This document shows, one piece after another, positions 1 to 8,247 of a stretch of 32,809 nt of DNA. The first letter of the stretch is position 1. The number at the start of each line of letters is the position of its first letter. This DNA comes from DAOTEJ01 sp035454085. GTDB lineage: Bacteria; Pseudomonadota; Gammaproteobacteria; Burkholderiales; Burkholderiaceae_F. The translations under genes were made by a program, and so were the position numbers. The stretch lies in the NCBI GenBank assembly GCA_035454085.1, contig DAOTEJ010000024.1, forward strand, positions 1 to 32,809. The letters run 5' to 3'. Below the pieces are notes generated by a model, which saw nothing but the letters and a program-made list of their open reading frames with translations, searched no databases and was not told where the DNA came from.

Positions 1-797
1 TGATGAAGATCGGCTTGGACGGGTCGGTCTGGTGGATGCGCGTCATGTAGTCGATCGCGTCATCGGCCATGCCGGTGATCAGGTTCCAGCCCGGCTTGCC
101 CTGGAACGGAAAGATCTGCGTGGTGTTGCGGAACAGGTTCGGCTGCCACTGGTTGGCGTCGCCGCCGACGAAGCCGTAGAAGTACTCGAAGCCCATGCCG
201 GTGGGCCACTGGTCGAAGGGCCCCACCTGGCTGGCGGCGAAGGCCGGCGTGTTGTGGTTCTTGCCGAACCACGAGGTGGCATAGCCGTTGTCGAGCAGGA
301 TGCGGCCGATGGTCGCCTTGTCGCGGCCGATGATGCTGTTGTAGCCGGGGAAGCCGGTGGACTGCTCGGAGATCACCCCGAAGCCCGCCGAGTGGTGGTT
401 GCGGCCGGTGATCAGCGCGGCGCGCGTGGGCGAGCACAGCGCCGTCGAGAACATGCGGTTGTAGCGCAGGCCGTCGCGGGCCAGGCGGTCCATCGTCGGC
501 GTGGGGATCACGCCTCCGAAGGTGCTGGGCACGCCGAAGCCGGCGTCGTCGGTGATGATCAGCAGCACGTTGGGCGCGCCCTTGGGCGGCACCACGCGCG
601 GCGCCCACCAGGGCTTGGACTGCAGCGCGCCGTCCTTGATCACGCCGCCGAACTTGGGATCGGGCGGCGGCAACTGGGTGTTGGGCACCGTGGTGGTGGC
701 GCTCGGCGAGCCCAGCACCCCCGTCACCTGCTGCGCCTGGGCGATGCCGCCGCCCAGCGTCGCGGCGATGGCCGCGGAAAGCATGATCTTGCGCATG
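1..797 (-). CDS. Type I arylsulfatase, secreted (3' end outside window)
   Basis: This is the N-terminal 265 codons of a sulfatase; the reading frame is still open at base 1. Type I sulfatases hydrolyse sulfate esters with a formylglycine made from a Cys in a C-x-P-x-R motif. The motif CSPTRAALITGR is present with the key Cys near residue 121, and a metal-binding stretch LLIITDDAGFG lies around residues 78-88. The first 22 residues look like a Sec signal peptide (MRKI, hydrophobic core, then AQA), so the product is probably periplasmic. The ATG at 797 is preceded by a GGGAGAGGG ribosome site. It is divergent from the AraC regulator. The natural substrate cannot be told; the length and later metal ligands lie outside the window. 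Confidence 0.9.
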
Positions 798-1053
798 GAA
801 CCCTCTCCCTGTGTCACCGCGCGCCCCGCCTTGGTGCCGGGCGCGTTCGATGTCGGCGGACTGTAGCCTACCCACCCGTCGGCAGGCCTTGCTTTTCCGG
901 GCGCGCGCGACCGAAATGCCAAGCCGGCTTCGAAGTTCTTGCCCGGGCCGGTAGCCGCTAAGATGCGCGCCTTGCCCGACACCGTCTGATCCCACCTTGA
1001 GTCCTCCGGCCCTGCGTTCGTCCCGCCGCACGCAACCTCTGGTCCGCCTGGGC
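798..1053. other. Divergent intergenic region, sulfatase / AraC regulator
   Basis: About 200-256 bases, depending on the AraC start, separate the two divergent genes and must hold both promoters. A weak plus-strand candidate is TTCTTG (936-941 region), a 17-base spacer and TAAGAT at 959-964. A CTTCGAAG palindrome lies at about 928-935. Nothing here is strong enough to call as a regulator site. Confidence 0.3.
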
Positions 1054-2142
1054 ATGGGCGGACAGAGCAAGGTGCCCACGGCGCCGTCCGGGCTGCGTGC
1101 GTGCAGCGAACGGGAGGTGCGGGTAGGCGTGCTGCTGCCGCTGGCCGATGCGCTGGCATCGCGGGGACTGCCGCTGGCCGAGATGCTGGTCGAGGTCGGC
1201 GCGCCCCACGATCTGTTCGCGGATCCCGAGAACCGCGTCGACGACGTCACCATCTGCCGCCTGTTCCTGATCGCTGCGCAGCGGCTCTCACAGCCTCACC
1301 TGGGTCTGCTCGTTGGCCGACGCCGCCGCCTGGCCGATCTCGGCGCCGTGGGCGAACTGGTCAGCCACTGCCCGACGGTCGGGGCGGGCCTGCGCGCCTT
1401 GATCTCGCACCTGAGCCTCAGCGACCGCGTGGCGGCGCCGATGCTGCTGGACCTCGGCCCCCAGCATCTGATCCTGGGCTACTCGTTCTACCACCGCATC
1501 GAAGTGCCGATCCGTCCGGCGCTGGACGTGGCCATCTCCGTCGCGTTCGCGTTCCTCGAGCAGATGTGCGGCCCGGCCTTGAGACCGCTGGAAGTGCGCT
1601 TCGCCTACGACGAGCCCGACGATCTGCTCCCCTACCGCGAAGCGTTCGGCTGCCCGGTGCGGTTCAACGCCGAGTTGTCGGGGGTCGTGTTCCCGGCCGA
1701 CCTGCTCGACCTGCCGCTTGCCGACGCCGACCCCGGGCGCCGTGCCGTGCTGGAAGCACAGATCCGCGAGGCGCGCGCGCACGCCGGCATGAGCTTTGCG
1801 CAGCAGGTGCACGCCGTGCTGCCTCAGGCCATCCTCGGCGGACGCTGCACTCAGGCGGAAGTGGCGCAGATCTTCGCGATGCACGAGCGCTCCTTGCGCC
1901 GTCACCTGCTGGCCGAAGGGGCGCACTTTCACGCGCTGCTGGCGCGCGCGCGTCGCGAACTGGCAACCCAACTGCTCGCCGACACCCGGCTGGGGGTGGC
2001 GGGCATTGCTCGCGCCCTGGGCTACGCCGATCCCAACGTGTTCTCGCGGGCCTTTCGGGCCTGGACGGGCACCAGCCCCTCGGCCTGGCGCGCGAGCCTG
2101 GCCGATCCCGCGGCGGCCGCCTCGGACGCTGTCAGGCCCTAG
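1054..2142 (+). CDS. AraC-family transcriptional regulator with arabinose-binding-type N-terminal domain
   Basis: This encodes a DNA-binding regulator of about 362 residues. The N-terminal two thirds resemble the 'arabinose-binding/dimerisation' domain found in OruR/ArgR-type AraC proteins (LPLADAL...LLVGRRRRLADLG...). The last 100 residues form the double helix-turn-helix: MHERSLRRHLLAEGAHF is the first recognition helix region, and ARALGYADPNVFSRAFRAWTG is typical of the second. I chose ATG at 1054; an in-frame TTG at 997 would add 19 residues, and neither has a convincing Shine-Dalgarno. Its stop overlaps the selD stop through a shared CTAG (2139-2142). Being divergent from the sulfatase, it most likely regulates that gene; the inducer is unknown. 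Confidence 0.85.
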   Translation: MGGQSKVPTAPSGLRACSEREVRVGVLLPLADALASRGLPLAEMLVEVGAPHDLFADPENRVDDVTICRLFLIAAQRLSQPHLGLLVGRRRRLADLGAVGELVSHCPTVGAGLRALISHLSLSDRVAAPMLLDLGPQHLILGYSFYHRIEVPIRPALDVAISVAFAFLEQMCGPALRPLEVRFAYDEPDDLLPYREAFGCPVRFNAELSGVVFPADLLDLPLADADPGRRAVLEAQIREARAHAGMSFAQQVHAVLPQAILGGRCTQAEVAQIFAMHERSLRRHLLAEGAHFHALLARARRELATQLLADTRLGVAGIARALGYADPNVFSRAFRAWTGTSPSAWRASLADPAAAASDAVRP

Positions 2143-3197
2143 CGCACCGAAACGCGCGCCCCGCCGGCGCGCATCTCGCCCACCGCGGCCGCGGCGTCGA
2201 AGCCGTGCCGCCGGAAGATCGCCAGCACCTCGGCCACAGCCTCGGGCGCGCACGCCACGAGCAGGCCGCCGCTGGTCTGCGGATCGGTGAGCAAGGCCTG
2301 GTCCTCGGCGGCGAAGCCCGCGGGCAGCGCGACCTCGGCCCCATAGCCCGCCCAGTTGCGGCCCGAGGCCCCGGTCACCGCGCCGCGCGCGGCCAGCGCG
2401 CGCACGCCGTCGAGCAAGGGCACGCGCGCCCAGTCGATCACCGCCTCGCAGCCGGCGCCGCGCGCCATCTCGAGCGCATGGCCGGCCAGGCCGAAGCCGG
2501 TCACGTCGGTCAGGGCGTGCACGCCGGGCAGCTCCGCCAACTCGGGCCCGGGGGTGTTGAGCTTGGTGGTGCTGGCGATCATCTGCGCATAGCCGGCCGC
2601 GCCCAACTCGCCCTTCTTGAGCGCGGCGCTCATCACGCCCACGCCCAGCGGCTTGCCCAGCACCAGCACGTCGCCGGGGCGCGCGTCGGCGTTGCGCTTG
2701 ACGCGTGCCGGATGCACCAGGCCCAGGGCCACGAGTCCGTAGATCGCCTCCACCGAGTCGATCGTGTGCCCGCCGGCGATCGGGATGCCCGCGTCGCGGC
2801 ACACGCTGGCGCCGCCTTCGAGGATGCGCCCGATGGTGGCCGTCGAGAGCACGTTGATCGGCATGCCCACCAGCGCGAGCGCCAGGATGGGCCGGCCGCC
2901 CATGGCGTAGACGTCGCTGATCGCGTTGGTGGCGGCGATGCGCCCGAAGTCGTAGGGGTCGTCCACGATCGGCATGAAGAAGTCGGTCGTGGCGATCAGC
3001 GCCTGCTCGGCGTTGATCTGGTAGACCGCCGCGTCGTCGGCGGTCTCGATGCCCACCAGCAGTTCCTTGGGAATCGGCATGGCCGCCGTGCCCTTGAGGA
3101 TCTCGGAGAGCACACCGGGGGCGATCTTGCAGCCGCAGCCGCCGCCGTGCGACAGCGAGGTCAGGCGGGGCTCGATGGGGGTCTGGGGGGCGTTCAT
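2139..3197 (-). CDS. selD: Selenide, water dikinase (SelD; SenC of the selenoneine pathway)
   Basis: The enzyme makes selenophosphate from selenide and ATP. The 352-residue protein has the full family layout. The glycine-rich loop SHGGGCGCK has the catalytic Cys near residue 21 and the following Lys. Other family motifs are TTDFFMPIVDDPYDFGRIAATNAISD (quoted in parts: TTDFFMPIVDD, then FGRIAA), GGHTID, and TDVTGFGLAGH near the C-terminal half. The ATG at 3197 has a GGAG site 7 bases upstream and overlaps the senB stop as ATGA, so it is translationally coupled. An in-frame TTG at 3203 is a weaker start. Neighbouring senB, senA and egtD point to selenophosphate use for selenoneine (SenC role). 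Use for selenocysteine or selenouridine elsewhere in the genome cannot be excluded. Confidence 0.95.
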   Translation of the reverse strand: MNAPQTPIEPRLTSLSHGGGCGCKIAPGVLSEILKGTAAMPIPKELLVGIETADDAAVYQINAEQALIATTDFFMPIVDDPYDFGRIAATNAISDVYAMGGRPILALALVGMPINVLSTATIGRILEGGASVCRDAGIPIAGGHTIDSVEAIYGLVALGLVHPARVKRNADARPGDVLVLGKPLGVGVMSAALKKGELGAAGYAQMIASTTKLNTPGPELAELPGVHALTDVTGFGLAGHALEMARGAGCEAVIDWARVPLLDGVRALAARGAVTGASGRNWAGYGAEVALPAGFAAEDQALLTDPQTSGGLLVACAPEAVAEVLAIFRRHGFDAAAAVGEMRAGGARVSVR

Positions 3198-4171
3198 GAG
3201 CAATCTCCGGCAGGCAGGTTGAGCGTCTCGGCCACGAGGCCGAGCAGTGCGGCCGCCTCGGCCTGGGGCGCGAAGCGCGAGGCGCTTGCCGTCACGCGGC
3301 CGCGCAAGGCGCAGAGCATATCGGCATCGTCGCGCAGCCGCTCGAGCCAGCCAGCCAGAGCCGCGGCATCGCCGGGAGCGAACACCGCGGGGTAGTCGGC
3401 GCCGAGCAGCCCGAGATTGCCGTCGATCGCCGAGGCCAGCACCGGGGTGCCGCTGCGCACGGCCTCGATCACCACGTGCGCGCCGCCCTCGAGCCGGCTC
3501 GGATGCACCAGCACATGCGCAGCCTGGATGCGCCGGCGCACCTCGGCATGCGGCCGCCCACCCAGCCAGCGGTAGCGCGGACAGCGCGCCGTGGTGTCGG
3601 CGGCAGCCTCGCCCAGCGCCGGGTCGAGCGCTGCGCCGACGTGGTCGAACAGGATGTCGTCACGGTGCGCGAGCAGTTGCGCGGCGCGCAGGTAGGTGAG
3701 CGGGTCCTTCTCCTCGCGCAGGTGCCCGACCATCAGGGCGCGCAGGTGGCGCGTGGTCTTGGGCAGCGGCCGGCGCGCCGCGCAGGACTGCAGGATCACG
3801 CGCGTGCGGCCCTGGAGCTCGGGCGGCAGGGAACGGGCGCCGAAGTCGTTGAGCACCACCAGGCGGTCCGCCCGCGCCGCCGAGGCGCGCGCGGACGCAT
3901 CGGCTTGCAGGTCGCGGTACAGGTCGGTGCCGGTGAGCACGAGCAGCAGGGGCCGGCGCGGCCACGCGGCGGACCAGGCGGCCACCGAGGCGGCCGAGCG
4001 GCGCGCGTGCAGCGCGATCATCAGCGCCTCGTCGCCCGCGTCCCACCGGTCGGTCAGGCGCACGCGATAAGCTTGCCGCAGCATCTGCGCCCAGCGCCGC
4101 GCGGTCTGCCAGTTGCCGTTGTTGGCGCCAGCCAGCGCCGGCGTCACCAGAACGATGGAAGGTTTATGCAC
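3194..4171 (-). CDS. senB: Selenosugar synthase SenB (GT4-like glycosyltransferase)
   Basis: This 325-residue protein has a GT-B/GT4 glycosyltransferase fold and matches the small family long annotated only as a 'putative glycosyltransferase' beside SelD. It starts VLVTPALAGANNGNWQTARRW, a signature of that family. The C-terminal donor site reads LVHPSRLEGGAHVVIEA with the E-x7-E pair, followed by SGTPVLAS. In the published Variovorax pathway, SenB joins selenophosphate and UDP-GlcNAc to give 1-seleno-GlcNAc. The GTG at 4171 is chosen because the conserved N-terminus follows directly; its Shine-Dalgarno is modest. The start codon region overlaps the senA start on the other strand, and its stop overlaps the selD start. 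Confidence 0.88.
   Translation of the reverse strand: MHKPSIVLVTPALAGANNGNWQTARRWAQMLRQAYRVRLTDRWDAGDEALMIALHARRSAASVAAWSAAWPRRPLLLVLTGTDLYRDLQADASARASAARADRLVVLNDFGARSLPPELQGRTRVILQSCAARRPLPKTTRHLRALMVGHLREEKDPLTYLRAAQLLAHRDDILFDHVGAALDPALGEAAADTTARCPRYRWLGGRPHAEVRRRIQAAHVLVHPSRLEGGAHVVIEAVRSGTPVLASAIDGNLGLLGADYPAVFAPGDAAALAGWLERLRDDADMLCALRGRVTASASRFAPQAEAAALLGLVAETLNLPAGDCS
4157..4168 (+). promoter_or_regulatory. Ribosome-binding site and start of senA, overlapping the senB start
   Basis: GGAAGG at 4157-4162 lies 3 bases before the ATG at 4166 and supports that start over the later in-frame GTG at 4202. These bases are also inside the first codons of senB on the opposite strand, whose GTG occupies 4171-4169. 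Confidence 0.6.
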
Positions 4172-5407
4172 GCCTCAAGCCTAGCGCGAGAGCCTGCCGC
4201 AGTGCCGTCCGAGCTTGCACGGCGCGCGCCGCGCGACTGGCTCGCGCGCGCCCTGCGCGCCAGCCGTGCCGACACGCTGGCCACCTTCGCCGCCTACCAG
4301 CGCGCCCTGCCCGATCTGATCGTGCCGCGGCGCGAAGAATTCAATCCCCCGCTCTGGGAGCTGGGGCACATCGGCTGGTTCCAGGGCTACCAGGTCACGC
4401 GCAACCCGGCACGCGCGCAGGGCCATCGCGCCGATCCCGAGGCGCCTCGCCGCCCGCCGCGCCGCCCAGACGCCGACGCGCTCTACGACTCGAGCCGGGT
4501 GCCGCACGCGGCGCGCTGGAACCTGCCCCTGCCGGACGTCAGCTGCACCCGGAGCGAACTCGAGCGCCAGCTCGATGAGTTGCTCGGCCTGCTCGACACA
4601 CTGCCCGCCACCGCCGACGACGACGCGCTGTACTTCTTCCGCCTCGCCCTGCTGCACGAGGACATGCACCACGAGGCAGCGCTGTACATGGCCCAGGGCC
4701 TGGGCGTGCCGATCGACGATGCGCGCTGGCAGCCCGCGCCCCTGCCGCGGCCCGCAGCGCCCTTGCGCTTTGCCGCTGGCGAGTGGTCGCTGGGCAGTGC
4801 CAGTGGCGGCTTTGCCTTCGACAACGAGCTGCCCGCGCACCGCGTGGCGCTGCCCGCCTTCGAGATCGACGCTCAGGTGCTGCGTTGGGCGGAGTACCTG
4901 CCCTTCGTCGAGGCCGGCGGCTACCGTGAGAGCCGCTGGTGGACCGAGGCCGGCTGGGCGTGGCGCGGCGCGCAAGGTGCCGAGGCACCGCGCTACCTGG
5001 AACGCGCCCCCGACGGCGGCTGGCGCCGCCAGCGCTACGGGCGTTGGGAGCCGCTCGTGGCCGAGCAGGCCGCCAGCCACCTGAGCCTGCACGAGGCGCT
5101 CGCCTGGTGCCGCTGGGCGGGCCGGCGCCTGCCCACCGAGGCCGAGTGGGAGCGCGCCGCGGTCGAGGCCGGACCGGCCTTTTCGTGGGGCGAGGTCTGG
5201 GAATGGACCGCAAGCCCGTTTGCTCCCTATCCGGGCTTCGTGGCCCACCCCTATCGCGACTACTCGGCGCCGTGGTTCGACGGGCGGCCGGTGCTGCGCG
5301 GCGCCTCGTTCATGACCCAGCCGCGCCTGCGCCACTCGCGTTACCGCAACTACTTCCAGGCGCACCGCCACGACCTTGCCGCGGGCTTGCGCACCGTGGC
5401 TGCCTGA
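4166..5407 (+). CDS. senA: Selenoneine synthase SenA (EgtB-like non-haem iron enzyme)
   Basis: This is a 413-residue EgtB/OvoA superfamily enzyme. Residues about 25-180 form a DinB-like helical domain carrying the iron ligands: His near 68 (LGHIGWFQGY) and the H-x3-H pair near 164 and 168 (HEDMHHEA). Residues about 200-413 form the formylglycine-generating-enzyme-like domain (RLPTEAEWERAA, VWEWTASPF, RGASFMTQPRLRHSRYRNYF). In the described pathway SenA oxidatively couples hercynine to selenosugar, which then breaks down to selenoneine. EgtB would use gamma-glutamylcysteine or cysteine instead. The call SenA rather than EgtB rests on direct linkage to senB and selD and on the family-like C-terminus. 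The start overlaps senB divergently, and the stop is 9 bases from that of egtD. Confidence 0.88.
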   Translation: MHASSLAREPAAVPSELARRAPRDWLARALRASRADTLATFAAYQRALPDLIVPRREEFNPPLWELGHIGWFQGYQVTRNPARAQGHRADPEAPRRPPRRPDADALYDSSRVPHAARWNLPLPDVSCTRSELERQLDELLGLLDTLPATADDDALYFFRLALLHEDMHHEAALYMAQGLGVPIDDARWQPAPLPRPAAPLRFAAGEWSLGSASGGFAFDNELPAHRVALPAFEIDAQVLRWAEYLPFVEAGGYRESRWWTEAGWAWRGAQGAEAPRYLERAPDGGWRRQRYGRWEPLVAEQAASHLSLHEALAWCRWAGRRLPTEAEWERAAVEAGPAFSWGEVWEWTASPFAPYPGFVAHPYRDYSAPWFDGRPVLRGASFMTQPRLRHSRYRNYFQAHRHDLAAGLRTVAA

Positions 5408-5422
5408 GCACGCGCCTCAGGC
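5402..5422. terminator. Hairpin between convergent senA and egtD stops
   Basis: Perfect 7-base arms GCCTGAG (5402-5408) and CTCAGGC (5416-5422) with a 7-base loop span both stop codons. It could end transcription from both sides, but there is no T-run on either strand, so it may act only as an RNA-end stabiliser or with Rho. Confidence 0.45.
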
Positions 5423-6388
5423 GCCCGCGAGCCACACACCGAACCAGCCGCGCTCGTCGGTCCAGCGCCGCAGCACGCCGAAGCCGGCGCGCCGCAGCAG
5501 CGCGGCGAAGCCCTCGGGACTCCACTTGTACGAATTCTCGGTGTGGATGCGCTCGCCGCTGACGAAGCAGCGCTCGCCGCCCCGCCAGCGCACCACCGTG
5601 TTGCGCACCGCCTCGAGGTGCATCTCGATGCGCGACTCGGGCTCGTTGTACAGGGCCACGTGGCGCCAGTCGCGCAGCTCGAAGTCGGCCCCGAGCAGGC
5701 GGTTGAGGTGGCGCAGCACGTTGAGGTTGAAGGCCGCGGTGACGCCAAGCTCGTCGTCGTAGGCGGCCTCGAGCAGCGGGCGCGGCTTGACCAGATCCAC
5801 GCCGATCAGCAGCGTGCCGTCGGCGCTGGCGGCGCGCGCCTCGCGCAACAGGCGCAGCGCGTCCTCGGGCGCGAAGTTGCCGATGCTCGAACCCGGGTAG
5901 AAGACCACCGCCGCGCCTTCGCAGGCCTCGGGCGGCAAGGCCAGGCGTTCCGAAAAATCGTGCCCGACGCCCAGCATCTCGACCGCCGGATGGTGGCGTT
6001 GCAGGTCGATGAGCGCGTCGTGCAGGAAGTCGGCCGAGATGTCCACCGCCACGTAGCGGCTGGGCGCCAGGCCGGCGAACAGGCGCGCCGCCTTGGCGCA
6101 GTTGCCCGCGCCCAGATCCAGCAGGCGCGGCCGCGGCCCGGTCAGCGCGAGCGCGGCACGGCAGATCTCCTCGCCGTGGGCCGCGAAGATCGCGGCCTCG
6201 GTGCGCGTGGGGTAGTACTCGGCGAGCTCGGTGATCGCGTCGAACAGGCGCGAGCCCAGCGCGTCGTAGAAGAACTTGGGGGGGATGCTGGCCGCCGCCG
6301 CGAGCAGGCCGCGCGACGCCACAGACTCAGGCGCCAGCTTGGCGCCGGCCGGAACCTGGAGAAAGCGGGGACTGCGGGGACCGGTCAT
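5417..6388 (-). CDS. egtD: L-histidine N-alpha-methyltransferase EgtD (hercynine synthesis)
   Basis: EgtD methylates histidine three times with S-adenosylmethionine to give hercynine, the acceptor for ergothioneine or selenoneine formation. The protein is 323 residues, the usual length. Visible motifs are FFYDALGSRLFDAI, EYYPTRTE (residues about 57-64), the SAM loop LLDLGAGNCAKA (89-100), VVFYPGSSIGNF (162-172), YNEPESRIEMHL and the C-terminal HTENSYKW. Start ATG at 6388. It is convergent with senA and divergent from the ABC importer. No egtB, egtC or egtE is seen in the window, so hercynine made here is likely meant for SenA. Confidence 0.95.
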   Translation of the reverse strand: MTGPRSPRFLQVPAGAKLAPESVASRGLLAAAASIPPKFFYDALGSRLFDAITELAEYYPTRTEAAIFAAHGEEICRAALALTGPRPRLLDLGAGNCAKAARLFAGLAPSRYVAVDISADFLHDALIDLQRHHPAVEMLGVGHDFSERLALPPEACEGAAVVFYPGSSIGNFAPEDALRLLREARAASADGTLLIGVDLVKPRPLLEAAYDDELGVTAAFNLNVLRHLNRLLGADFELRDWRHVALYNEPESRIEMHLEAVRNTVVRWRGGERCFVSGERIHTENSYKWSPEGFAALLRRAGFGVLRRWTDERGWFGVWLAGA

Positions 6389-6512
6389 GGCCTGGCGCGT
6401 ACAGATGACGTGCGGGAAATCGCTCAGTCATCCACTCTAGCAAGCGCGAGCCGCTAAAGTACGGGGCCCGCCCGGCGCGGGGCCACCTGCCCAACTCCCC
6501 GGAGTCACGACC
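6389..6512. other. Divergent intergenic region, egtD / ABC importer
   Basis: These 124 bases must hold the egtD and importer promoters. A GC-rich imperfect inverted repeat (about 6464-6484) sits in the presumed leader, and GGAG at 6501-6504 is the ribosome site 8 bases before the binding-protein ATG. No confident -35/-10 pair or operator is visible. Confidence 0.35.
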
Positions 6513-7379
6513 ATGATCAGCTTCTCCTCTTCCCGCACCCTGAGGTCCCTGCTGACCTGCGCCCTGCTCGCCTTCGGCGCCATAGCGCACGCGCAGCAGG
6601 TCTTTCGCGTCACCACCATCCCCGAGGAAGCGGCGACCGAGCAGGTGCGCAAGTTCACCCCGCTCGCCCAGTACCTCGAGAAGCAGCTCGGCACGAAGGT
6701 GGAATTCACTCCGGTGAGCGACTATCCGGCCGCGGTCGAGGCCCTGGTCAACAAGAAGGTCGATCTGGTGTGGTTCGGCGGATTCACCTTCGTCCAGGCA
6801 TCGAATCGCTCCGGCGGCAAGGTGGTGCCGATCGCCCAGCGCGAGGAGGACACCAAGTTCCAGTCGGTGTTCATCGCCAAGAAGGACTCGGGGATCAAGA
6901 CGCTGGCGGACATGAAGGGCAAGCAGGTGAGCTTCGGCTCGCAGAGCAGCACCTCGGGCCACCTGATGCCGCGCAGCAACCTGCTGGCCGCTGGCATCAA
7001 CCCCGAAAAGGACTTCAAGCGCATCGCCTACAGCGGCGCGCACGACGCCACCATCGCCTCGGTGGTGAGCGGCAAGGTCGACGCCGCGGCGCTCGACATC
7101 ACGGTGTGGAAGAAGTTCGTCAACGAGGGCAAGGTCGACACCCAGGTGGTCGACGTGTTCTTCACCACTCCGCCCTACTACAACTACAACTGGAGCGTGC
7201 ACGCCGACATGCCCGCCGCGCAGCGCGAGAAGGTGCAAAAGGCGCTGCTCGCGATCAGCCCCGACAACCCCGAGGGCAAAGAGATCCTCCAACTTAACCG
7301 CGCCACGCGCTACATCCCGACCTCGCCCGACAACTACAAGGGCATCGAGGCCGCGGCGCGCAGCGCCGGCCTGCTCTGA
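6513..7379 (+). CDS. ABC importer substrate-binding protein, PhnD-like; putative selenium oxyanion binder
   Basis: This 288-residue periplasmic binding protein starts with a signal peptide (LLTCALLAFGAIAHA, cleavage about residue 27). The body follows the PhnD/phosphite-binding family: LAQYLEKQLGTKVEF, DLVWFGGFTFVQA, VSFGSQSSTSGHLMP, SGAHDATIASVVSGKVDAAAL and YNYNWSVHADMP. PhnD relatives bind oxyanions such as phosphonate or phosphite. A branch found next to selD, senA and senB is annotated, to my recollection, as a putative selenate ABC binding protein (TIGR04553). Its position beside this selenoneine cluster is the reason for preferring a selenium ligand here. The ligand is inferred, not shown. 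First gene of a four-gene operon. Confidence 0.82.
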   Translation: MISFSSSRTLRSLLTCALLAFGAIAHAQQVFRVTTIPEEAATEQVRKFTPLAQYLEKQLGTKVEFTPVSDYPAAVEALVNKKVDLVWFGGFTFVQASNRSGGKVVPIAQREEDTKFQSVFIAKKDSGIKTLADMKGKQVSFGSQSSTSGHLMPRSNLLAAGINPEKDFKRIAYSGAHDATIASVVSGKVDAAALDITVWKKFVNEGKVDTQVVDVFFTTPPYYNYNWSVHADMPAAQREKVQKALLAISPDNPEGKEILQLNRATRYIPTSPDNYKGIEAAARSAGLL

Positions 7380-7398
7380 GTCCGGCGCTGACCGGCGC

Positions 7399-8232
7399 AT
7401 GAGACTCGAGCTCGCCGCGGCCAGCGCGCGGCATCCCGCGGCACGCCCCGGCACGGCCCCGGCCCTGCAGCCCCTGTCGCTTGCCGTCGGCGCGGGCGAG
7501 CAGGTGGCGGTGATCGGCCCCTCGGGCGCGGGCAAGACCACGCTGCTGCAGCTGCTGGCCTGTGCGCTGCGCCCCGCCGCGGGGCGCATCAGCCTGGACG
7601 GCACCGATCCCTGGGCCCTGCCGCGGCGCGAGTTGCAGGCACTGCGCGGCGAGCTCTTCCTCGCACCGCAGACGCCGCCGCTGCCGCCGCGTCAGCGGGT
7701 GGTGACGGCGGTGCTCGCGGGCCGGCTGCCGCAGATGAGCCTCGCGTCCAGCCTGCGCTCGCTGTTCTATCCGAGCGACATCCCCGCGGCCTACCAGGCG
7801 CTCGATCGCTTCGACCTGGGCGAGAAGCTCTTCGAGCGGGTCGACCGCCTCTCGGGCGGCGAGCGGCAGCGCGTCGGCCTGGCGCGCGCCCTGCTCGCCC
7901 CGGCGCGGCTGTGGCTGATCGACGAGCCGCTCTCGGCGCTCGATCCGACGCGCTCGCGCCAGGCGATCGGCACCCTGGTGGACGAGGCGCGCGCACGCGG
8001 CGTCACGCTGGTGGCGACGCTGCACCAGGTGGAGGTCGCGCTGGCGCACTTTCCGCGGGTGCTGGGCCTGCGCGACGGGCAGCTGGCCTTCGACCTGGCG
8101 CCGCAGGAGATCACGCGCGAGCGGCTCGAGCGTCTGTACGCGCAGCACGAGGACGAATTGCGCGGCGCGCCGCCGGCGATCGCCGAGCAACCCGACGACG
8201 GCCCGCGCCCCGCCGCCATGCACTGCCGCTGA
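7399..8232 (+). CDS. ABC importer ATP-binding protein, PhnC-like
   Basis: A 277-residue ATPase that drives the importer. Walker A is GPSGAGKTT (residues about 40-48), the Q-loop is LAPQT (88-92), the ABC signature is LSGGERQR (151-158), Walker B is LWLIDEP (171-177) and the H-loop His is at about 209 (TLHQ). It lies 19 bases after the binding-protein gene and 15 bases before the first permease. The C-terminal 25 residues are extra and acidic/proline-rich. The substrate follows that of the binding protein. Confidence 0.88.
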   Translation: MRLELAAASARHPAARPGTAPALQPLSLAVGAGEQVAVIGPSGAGKTTLLQLLACALRPAAGRISLDGTDPWALPRRELQALRGELFLAPQTPPLPPRQRVVTAVLAGRLPQMSLASSLRSLFYPSDIPAAYQALDRFDLGEKLFERVDRLSGGERQRVGLARALLAPARLWLIDEPLSALDPTRSRQAIGTLVDEARARGVTLVATLHQVEVALAHFPRVLGLRDGQLAFDLAPQEITRERLERLYAQHEDELRGAPPAIAEQPDDGPRPAAMHCR

Positions 8233-8247
8233 GGGGCGCGCAAGAGC

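Noticed and set aside
3476..4165. Upstream extension of the senA reading frame
   Set aside because: It is antisense to senB, has Arg/Ala-rich shadow composition, and the ATG at 4166 has a good ribosome site and the family start.
4166..5407. Annotation as ergothioneine EgtB
   Set aside because: The fold is EgtB-like, but direct linkage to SenB and SelD and the absence of egtC/egtE favour SenA. This was judged from context, not from a tree.
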